The notes under the pieces: model-generated
What the model saw: the letters and a program-made list of their open reading frames with translations, nothing else
What the model was told of the DNA's origin: nothing
The model's database searches: none
Shown here: positions 19,149 through 26,170 of the stretch, piece by piece
Numbering within the stretch: the stretch's first letter is position 1
Layout: each line of letters begins with the position of its first letter
Made by a program: the position numbers and the translations under genes
NCBI GenBank assembly: GCA_033557675.1
Contig: JAWQRM010000225.1
Span: 1-26,170 of the forward strand
Length of the DNA stretch: 26,170 nucleotides
Source: Coptodactyla brooksi
Taxonomy: Eukaryota; Arthropoda; Insecta; Coleoptera; Scarabaeidae
Direction of reading: 5' to 3'

Positions 19149-20200
19149 GTATTGAAAAAAATTGAAACTTTGCGAATAAGTAGTCCACCCTAGGGTGATT
19201 ACAAAACCATTTTTCGTACCGGCCCAAAAACGGTTTGAAGGGGTGAAATCACCCCTCAAAGTTTCAGCGATTTTCGATTTTTGGCGAATAATTCTGTAAC
19301 GAATGGAGACAAAAATTAATGTTACACCCATAAATATTCGCCTTCTTAAACTACATCATACACGTGAAAATTGCACCCCATTATAGTTTAAAAAACTTAA
19401 CCCCCTCACCGCTTCCTACGCCACTACGGGTTATTTTAACAAACTGTCTATTCTATATGAAAGAGCAGTTAAAATAGTTGATACTGCACTTTTCATATTT
19501 TTAGAAGGGCTAGATTTATCAAAGAAAAATATTATTTTAATTGGGAATGGACCATTAGCATACATCTATGTGTGTATATATGTATGTATATGCGAATCAA
19601 AAGAAAAGTAAGTTTATCATTTATTTATTTACATATTGTACAAATAAAAATAATAGATCCAGTTAATATTGTGGCAATAAAACTCTACAAAGAATGTTGG
19701 AAGCAAAAGAAACGCCGTTACATTACATACAACAAATTATAAGCATTTGCATATCGCGAAGTTGAAAGTTGATTGGATGAATACATAGCCATTTCATATC
19801 TGTTCAAAAACAGTGAGAAGGGTTGACAACGCCACTGAAAGTTTCTGTTAATTAATTTTATAACCTATGAAGATAGAATACTATTGTTACATATCGAAGA
19901 AATTGCTTTTAAACACTGAAATTGGTCTCATTGCCATTTAAAAACCTTTTAGTCAATTGCAACTTATTTTAACTCTTGGATCGGAACACCCATTTCACAG
20001 ACAGGTATGTTTCATTCTATTACCGACCCTTAGATCGGAATATCTAACGGTTAATAAATACGTGATAAGTGCGGAAGGTTTGCATTGCACTTACGTTACA
20101 TTTGAGACATAATTAACTATCTTCAAAGAAGATAATAAAACAAATTTACGCTTATTGCATTCTTACGTAAATTATTGATAAGATCAAATCTATAAATAAA

Positions 20201-20395
20201 CCTATAAATAATTGTAATAACAGATATATACAAAATATCTGATGCACGCAAACAATAAATGTTCACATAATGAGTGAATTATGAGATTAAGGTTAGCATG
20301 TCAATATTTCAAATAATAATTAAATCAATATGCATAGATTTACCTATAAACAATGTAATTGAAATAACAGATATCCGCAAAGTATCTGATGCATG
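20201..20395. repeat. Direct repeat pair, about 48 bp, 142 bp apart
   Basis: CCTATAAATAATTG followed by TAACAGATAT, AATATCTGATGCACG (20,201 on) recurs as CCTATAAACAATGT, TAACAGATAT, AGTATCTGATGCATG (20,343 on). Each also holds a small ATATCT-type palindrome. Confidence 0.75.
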
Positions 20396-20418
20396 TGACG
20401 AGTACTTGTTTATTTGAT

Positions 20419-20453
20419 GATTATCTGATCAAGTAATACTTGATCAGATAATC
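20419..20453. repeat. 35-bp perfect palindrome
   Basis: GATTATCTGATCAAGTA, one central A, then its exact reverse complement. Arms are 17 bp. It contains two TGATCA sites. Confidence 0.95.
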
Positions 20454-21896
20454 TACGACGTTGATTTACATGCAAGAAACAACATAATAAAGTTGCAATC
20501 TCTTTCATACACAATCAACTTTCGGCTCCATGTTATACTGATTTGTTTGGATATAATTGGTATAAAAGTGGATATGTTATGAACCAGCCAAATAACTTCG
20601 ACCATCCTGTTATATATGCGTTTTCAGATTCAGGTAGTGAAACATGTCCTCGTTGTTCCATTTGTAGATCACAAGCTATAATCCACGTTGTGCGTGGTGT
20701 AGCAGTTTTTTTTATCTTCAACAATGTTTTGAAGAGTTTCATTACCACAATCTTAACTAGATTTATTACTGCCTTTTGTAAGATCTCTAAATAAGTAAAT
20801 AAATAATCAATTCACTTTTTGCTTTTATGCCTATAACTCATCTATTGAATAAGTGCAATGTAAACTATTTTAAAGGATCTTTCACATGGATAACTTTATT
20901 TGTTAAAATAGCATTGTGTAAAACCACACAATTCAACGAGTTCAAGTTTTACTATGTGATAAAGTACTTAAAAAGAAATACACGACCATGTTACATTAGT
21001 ACTTTATTTCCATTCGTTGCAAAAACCAAAAATCAATTCACATTCAATCATAATTCACAATTCACATCAATTCAATTCACAAAAACCAAAAATCGCAAAA
21101 ACTGAGGGCTTCAGTCTTTAAAGTCGTTTTTAGGGCGATGAAAATGACTGTATTCATCCATTAAATTAAGTCGGACCATCCTGGTGTATCACGAGATTAT
21201 ATGTAGTTGGGCATGTTGTGATAGTGTTTCTTTTGCTATTAGCAAAATATTCATTAAATTTTCATTTTTCATTTTTTTATTCATTAAATTAAATTTTCAT
21301 TTGTATAATGTATAAATAAATAATTAACTTATTTATTAACTCTTTTGATTCTGACGCACGTACATATTCTGAAAAGTTTAAAAAGTGCAATATCAACTGT
21401 TTTCACGCGTATGATGTAGTTTTCTCTGGGTGCAACATTAATTTTTGTCTCCATTCGTTACAGAGTTATTCGCCAAAAATCGAAAATCGCTGAAATTTGA
21501 GAGGTGGTTTCACCCCTTCAAACCGTTTTTGGGCCGGTACGAAAAATAGTTTTGTATTCACCCTAGGGTGGACTACTTATCCGCAAAGTTTTAATTCTTT
21601 TCGAATTTTCGGGTTAGGAACATTTCGTTGTAAGTAACACGAGAGTGAGCATGAAGAGTGGACTTGCCGTCGGTAAGGTGACAAATCAACTTAGTTTGAA
21701 GTTGATCAAATCAACAAATCAACTTATTGTTTGTCACAATTTATACATATAACATCTAAGATATATGTATTAACAAATTATCTCTACAAGAAACGATCAG
21801 AACCATAGACACTGCACATATGTACTAAAATTATAAATATAGGTTTAATTAGTTCATTGATATAGGGAGTGCGTTTACATACACTGTCTGTATTTT

Positions 21897-21969
21897 TTAC
21901 TAGGCATAGCCGATTGAAGGAAACGCTAGTAATGCCACAGGTCAGCTAAAACACTGCTATGCCTAGTAA
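21897..21969. repeat. 73-bp foldback with 14-bp perfect arms
   Basis: TTACTAGGCATAGC (21,897-21,910) and GCTATGCCTAGTAA (21,956-21,969), 45-nt loop. Pairing does not extend into the loop, so it does not look like a microRNA precursor. It could be a tiny foldback element. Confidence 0.85.
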
Positions 21970-22079
21970 CATGAATGATTATTGGGATTGACAAATATCT
22001 TCTTGAAAGTCTGATACTAAATGCGCAATCGAAGCAGAAAACAAAAATCTATTCTTATAATAAATAAAAAAGGATACTA

Positions 22080-22928
22080 AAAAATGTGACATAAAATAAA
22101 TTCTAAAAGCCCACTTCAGCATAAAATGAATTTTAAATTTGAAAACTAAATTACAAGTGTGGCTCAAATAGGCCACTCTGCGTATCTAAACAATATCGTA
22201 ACTTTTCATAGAAATTGCTACTAATACTAGAAAGCATTTCAGGTGCTATCAGGATAAGGTAGCCAAATTTTCTGCACCTGCCTGACGATAAATAATTTGA
22301 AATCAAATTGTATCTAAGACCATTGCAGGAATGTTTGGAATAGCTTGAACTATTTGCGTTTTAATTAATTCGTGATATTTCTGGCCATTTAAATGCTCAG
22401 CCAAGATTTCACCAAAATATTAAGTTTTTAGGGACATTGAGTGCGCACAGAAAAGCTTGTATGCAGGTTTTCAAGAGACTAATATCGAACAATGGATGTA
22501 TTGTATTTTCCGTGTAATGGAAAAGAATTTTAATTGGTAAAAATAATATTTGTAATAAAGTTTTCGTCTTGATTGGCCTTTTCCATTACGAGTGCACAAA
22601 ATTCCATTCTTGCAAATATTATCTTTGGGAAATATCTCTTGACTTTTTCCTTACTGAATGTACTTATAACCGTGCTTGCGCAAAATTTGTGACACATTTT
22701 TATTGTACACGCTCAATTCCTCGGCAATCCAATTCCTTCACTTTGTATTATCGGTTTCCGTGATAGCACAAAATATATTACCTCTCCTTTCTTTTAAGAC
22801 CTCTTCTAAGTGACATTTGGAACAGTCCTTTAAACTATGACAATTTCCAAACATTGAAATAATATTCAAAATTGTCTGTCTACATGGAGTGGATCTTTCT
22901 GCAAAAGTAAGCGCAAATAAATCCACTC
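22080..22928 (-). pseudogene. Tc1/mariner-superfamily transposase pseudogene, copy 2
   Basis: Same family and orientation as the copy at 60-1,168. The frame 22,926-22,738 reads DLFALTFAERSTPCRQTILN and CHLEEVLKE, parallel to DLFAHTFDGKPIPQKQTIYN and CHLKEVPPE. The first catalytic Asp is lost: FTDES has become FTN-stop-N (about 22,530-22,545). About 200 bp holding the second and third Asp are deleted between roughly 22,240 and 22,350 relative to copy 1. The 3' UTR-like part (22,080-22,240) still aligns. The 5' end is cut at about 22,928 by a hairpin cluster. Older than copy 1. Confidence 0.8.
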
Positions 22929-22997
22929 ATGTTAAATCCCTATTTAACATGAGTGGTTAAATTGGTATTTAACATGGGAGTTAAATTTTAAGTCCCA
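22923..22997. repeat. Hairpin cluster at a transposon break
   Basis: CCACTCATGTTAAAT and its exact complement (22,923-22,937 / 22,942-22,956, 4-nt loop) are followed by a further TATTTAACATG copy and a CATGGGA / TCCCATG pair. Confidence 0.85.
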
Positions 22998-22999
22998 TG

Positions 23000-24740
23000 C
23001 CTAATATAGAAATACACAATACAAGGTGTCTGCTTTTTTTATACTTTATACTTTTTGTCAATAAGCATTTAATTATCTTCTTTTATCATTTATTCTCGTT
23101 TTGTTTATTTTTTGTAACTCTGGGATGTCGAACCACCTAATGTATGATAAATGTTTGGATTGGTATTATGAATATATTTCTTAGGGGGCTTTTATGCTAC
23201 TAAGTCTGGTACTGCTTATTTAATAAGCAGTAGCAATAAAAAATACATGGAAAACCATGTATCTTGATTAACACAGTTCTTATACTGAAATATTTAATAT
23301 AAAAAACTAGGATTATAAAATAACGTCGGCTTATGAAACATTATGAATTTTTTCACCTAGAACGATCACCAATTAATATAACCACCTGATTTCTTTATAA
23401 GAATGTCCCATTTAATCCAGCCACATATATCATACATAACCAACGGTTAAAAATAAAATAGTATGCAACAGCCTACTCAAGGTGATTGTTTCGACCAATC
23501 AGCCCATATAATTACGGCTTAATGACCGAACCGCACCCTTAATAACCATATTTATGCGCACTAAATCACAATTAAGAATCGTAATTGAAAATTCATCCGA
23601 CATACGCGGATGGGCGGACAAAGATCAACAAAACGTATTAAAATACAAAACACAAAAAAGAGGTCTAAAGATACGGGAAAAACTGAAAGCTAGCCGATGG
23701 CCGCCTTGATGTGCAGCTGTAAATATCACTAGTGGACATTAACGACTATCGTCTTTTGTTCTCGCCGTAGCCCACTCTAATGTATACAAAAGTCTGTCAT
23801 CAGCAGAAGGGAAGGGAGAAAAGTATGCCGCTACAAAAAAAAGGTGGAACATGAACGCGAAAGATGGAAGATGGAAGAAGAGTAGATGTAACAGAAGGGC
23901 TGGGGAGGGGTTGCGTGCGCATTAAAACAAGAAATGCAGACTATAAATTCTAATCAAGGGGCGAGTCGATAGCATGCGCCTTGAGAAACTGGAGTCGGTG
24001 TATATGTAGAGAGAACGCTGCCAGAGGGCAGAGTAAGACTCACCAATTAGTACGCGATTGGTGCTTGAAGAATGGCAAGACAAAGAAACTTGAAACCAGG
24101 GCTGGAAAAGACGCCATCTTTGACCTTTTCGTTTGTACTATATTCTAGATAACTAACATATTGTTTAGATTTGATCACGTTTTGGTATTTATGTGGTACT
24201 CATTTGTACAATTGATATTGATTATTTATATTTTCAATTTTTAAGCATACCTTTGCCTTTCATAATATAATTATAGATAACTAAATATTAATATCAAAGG
24301 CATTTAATCAGTTTAATAGAATTAAAGTTGTAGTGTTATTCAATGAACATTTATCTGAATATACACGAAAAGACGTAGTCAATTCGTCAGATTTGAACAA
24401 TGAACACATCATAACTGGCTAATATGATTGAATATATAGCATGTATCGATCGTAATATCGGGAACGTTCAGTACACTTGTCGTTTATAAATTCATTGTCG
24501 TACTCTATATTTTGTTCAAAACTGAATGCAAGTTATGAAAATAAACCTAAAAGAAAATTTGTCATACTTAAAGTTAAGGAATTGTTGCTACTAATTCGAA
24601 GGCAATTAAACGTTTCCTTGTATATTCAATTTATGTTTTTTCTCCTTTTTGGTATAACTACCGATTGAAACTCATATTTATCCCAAAGCAACCAATTTCA
24701 AGTAGAATCGATAAGATATTTATTAAATTTATTACACACA
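23000..24740. other. Non-coding stretch with unique, less AT-rich core
   Basis: 23,210-23,262 holds two neighbouring hairpins: TACTGCTTAT / ATAAGCAGTA with a 3-nt loop, and ATACATGG / CCATGTAT with a 4-nt loop. 23,460-24,130 is visibly less AT-rich, unrepeated and free of TE motifs, so it is a candidate for regulatory DNA. 24,140-24,740 is AT-rich with nothing recognised. Confidence 0.4.
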
Positions 24741-24741
24741 C

Positions 24742-24777
24742 ATAAATTTAATACAAATATTATTGTATTAAATTTAT
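24742..24777. repeat. 36-bp AT-rich palindrome
   Basis: ATAAATTTAATACAA and its exact reverse complement with a 6-nt loop (15-bp arms), just beyond the C-terminal side of the third piggyBac relic. Confidence 0.9.
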
Positions 24778-24789
24778 TGTATTATAATA

Positions 24790-25880
24790 GTGTACATTGT
24801 TGACATTTTGTGATAGTGATGACGTGTTGGTTGCAAATTGGCCTTGTGTAAACATCACAACATTTTCTCGTTTTTCTTTGAAAAGATGATGTTGACCTGC
24901 AGAGGAAACAGCTGCCCGTATGTTTTACGCGTCCAGAGGCATCTTTTGATGCTTCTGATGTGGGACAAGACCAGCTGCTGATGCCACTGAATTATGTGGA
25001 ACTGGTGCCACTGGGTATCCTAGCATAGCTTCTATACCACATTTTGTGGAGAAATGTTTCAAATAAATATGGTATCTCGACCGCACTTCAATAACTGGCA
25101 TAATTGATTGATTTCCAAGTCCCTGAAGAAAAGTGCGACGACTATGTGTAGGTTTAGCTGTAGCTGGATTGTTATACAAATAAATTATATAGGACGCTAA
25201 AGCAGCAACATCTATCATATTGAAACCGTCTCATTGTAGTGCAAAATCATTTCTGAATTTTGTTTCGGTCCAACGACGTTGTCGTTGGTGTGCATGGTTG
25301 ATAGCAAGGTTAGAATCCGATGTTTCTTTGGAACACATGAACAAATGCCGACCTTTCCATCTTCCCTAAACCCAAACATTGACGAATTCTCTTTCTTGTT
25401 TCTGGTTTTCTTCATTTCACATGGGAGGCATGTCTTATTTTGTTTTAGCGTTCCAACTATTAAAAGGTTGCAGGACAGCAACCAACACACTAAGGACAGC
25501 GCAGTAAAAAAGTTGTCTATCGTGCTGCGTTATTCTTCTTTATCCTTTCAATTGATAGGACAAATCTCTGACGATTCGCTGTCCTTGATCTTTTTCGGGA
25601 CCACCCGGCCCTTTCCTAGTATAGAGATGGTCAGTTATGGGATAAGATGTTTCTGCATCACAAATCCAAAATATTTTTGGATTTGTCTTCCGAAACTACA
25701 TGTCTTCCGAACATGTAGTTTCGTGTCTTCCGAGCCATGTTTTCCGAAAAAATACATTTGAAGCTATCGCAGATTGATAAATTGTTCGTTGACGGCACAG
25801 GGTCATGTTTCTGACGGACAATATTGCCTTTCCGAACACGAGTCATTGCAGGTGATGTTTTTCTCTATATTGAACCATCT
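24790..25880 (-). pseudogene. piggyBac transposase pseudogene, a different family
   Basis: Minus-strand order: a decayed DEQ-type box read as AVNEQF (about 25,790), WICDAETSYPITDHLYTRKG (about 25,665-25,605), GQRIVRDL, then LIVGTLKQNKTCLPCEMKK (about 25,465-25,410). FGFREDGKVGICSCVPKKHR and LTLLSTMHTNDNVVG lead to SEMILHYNE (25,235). A deletion of about 35 codons then joins to MIDVAALASYIIYLYNNPA (25,218 on). A Cys-rich finger follows: GSCFLCRSTSS, KCCDVYTRPICNQH and KCQQC (to about 24,795). One catalytic Asp appears as Asn (VDEQ to VNEQ). The frame breaks several times. No TTAA ends were found, so the limits are approximate. Confidence 0.85.
25684..25733. repeat. Palindrome with triple 10-bp repeat inside the piggyBac relic
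   Basis: CGAAACTACATGT (25,691-25,703) and its exact complement (25,711-25,723) share a 7-nt loop. TGTCTTCCGA occurs three times, at 25,684, 25,701 and 25,724. Confidence 0.95.
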
Positions 25881-26129
25881 TTAGCGGTAAATGACGATTC
25901 CGTTGTACGTTCATTGAATAATACACATAATATTACAACTTTAATTTTATTATTCTGATTAAACATATTTATGTTCATGAACTTTCTATAAAAAAAGCAC
26001 AGTGTTACATTTTTATTGTGTTAATTGCAATTTTACTCGCGTTGATTGTTACTGTGTATTTGTTTTTTACAGTAAGCTGAACCTATTATTAACTATGCTA
26101 AACATAATAACGGCTGTTTTAACTTAAAG

Positions 26130-26130
26130 A

Positions 26131-26170
<40 letters not shown>
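26130..26170. repeat. (TA)n microsatellite at the window edge
   Basis: Near-pure TA run reaching the last base. 25,880-26,130 before it is AT-rich with nothing recognised. Confidence 0.9.

Larger units (their letters stand above)
19150..21605. mobile_element. 2.45-kb structure with long inverted arms, unclassified
   Basis: The arms 19,150-19,372 (with a continuation at 19,465-19,500) and 21,360-21,605 are reverse complements at high similarity. Shared blocks include CACCCTAGGGTG, TTTTTCGTACCGGCCC, AAACGGTTTGAAGGGGTGAA and ACGAATGGAGACAAAAATTA. The left arm has an insertion of about 90 bp before the GTTGATACTGCACTTTT block. It interrupts a piggyBac pseudogene on the left, so it moved in after that element. 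The interior has no transposase I recognise. The minus frame 20,748-20,533 (EQRGHVSLPESENAYITGWS) is open but unassigned. Either a TIR transposon or two inverted copies of one repeat. Confidence 0.6.

Noticed and set aside
18999..19331. 110-codon minus-strand open frame as one gene
   Set aside because: The frame crosses from the inverted-repeat arm into a piggyBac remnant. Only the part below about 19,148 is transposase-derived.
20533..20748. 71-codon minus frame as a transposase piece
   Set aside because: Open and less AT-biased than neighbours, but no motif ties it to a known family. Mentioned only as interior content.
21897..21969. microRNA precursor
   Set aside because: The stem is 14 bp with a 45-nt unpaired loop, too short for a precursor hairpin.

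Overview
This is an AT-rich eukaryotic nuclear window. It is most likely an insect intron region, and a hymenopteran such as an ant is my best guess. The basis is arthropod-type transposons, long AT-rich non-coding stretches, (AT)n microsatellites and one CpG/GC-rich promoter-like island. No bacterial genes, CRISPR array, tRNA or rRNA is visible. Almost every long open reading frame is a shadow or part of a broken transposable element (TE).

The likely host signal is a plus-strand gene. A GC-rich island with a GTAAGT donor (about 1,800-2,323) looks like the promoter plus a non-coding first exon. A clean internal exon at 16,145-16,367 carries the probable start codon (16,193) and an eh1-like repressor motif (FSIRSLVD), as found in homeobox, T-box and Fox regulators. 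If the two join, an intron of about 13.8 kb lies between them. The sequence after 16,367 would be the start of a second large intron, with the DNA-binding exons outside the window. Joining them is inference.

The rest is mostly TE debris, in order. (1) A Tc1/mariner-superfamily pseudogene with a DUF4817-like N-terminus (60-1,168, minus). (2) An inverted-repeat pair (1,391-1,560 / 3,772-3,945) enclosing the promoter and a diverged tandem duplication (2,372-3,640). (3) A Tigger/pogo element (4,753-8,156) split by an internally deleted piggyBac (about 6,490-7,784). (4) Remains of a Penelope-like element (PLE): a GIY-YIG fragment near 10.4-10.7 kb and four repeat copies, two with recognisable hammerhead-ribozyme architecture. 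A 370-bp mariner-derived MITE sits in its tail. (5) A plant/oomycete-type mariner relic (about 11,190-12,390, minus). (6) A LINE reverse-transcriptase relic (12,600-13,010). (7) A hAT relic (14,248-15,422). (8) A 522-bp-offset duplication (17,601-18,505) with a second piggyBac of the same family inserted, itself broken by a 2.45-kb structure with long inverted arms (19,150-21,605). (9) A second, more decayed DUF4817 mariner (22,080-22,928). (10) A third, different piggyBac relic (24,790-25,880).

None of the transposases is intact. The most interesting items are the hammerhead-like motifs in the Penelope repeats, the plant-type mariner in an animal genome, the eh1 exon, and several recent-looking palindromic expansions inside dead elements.
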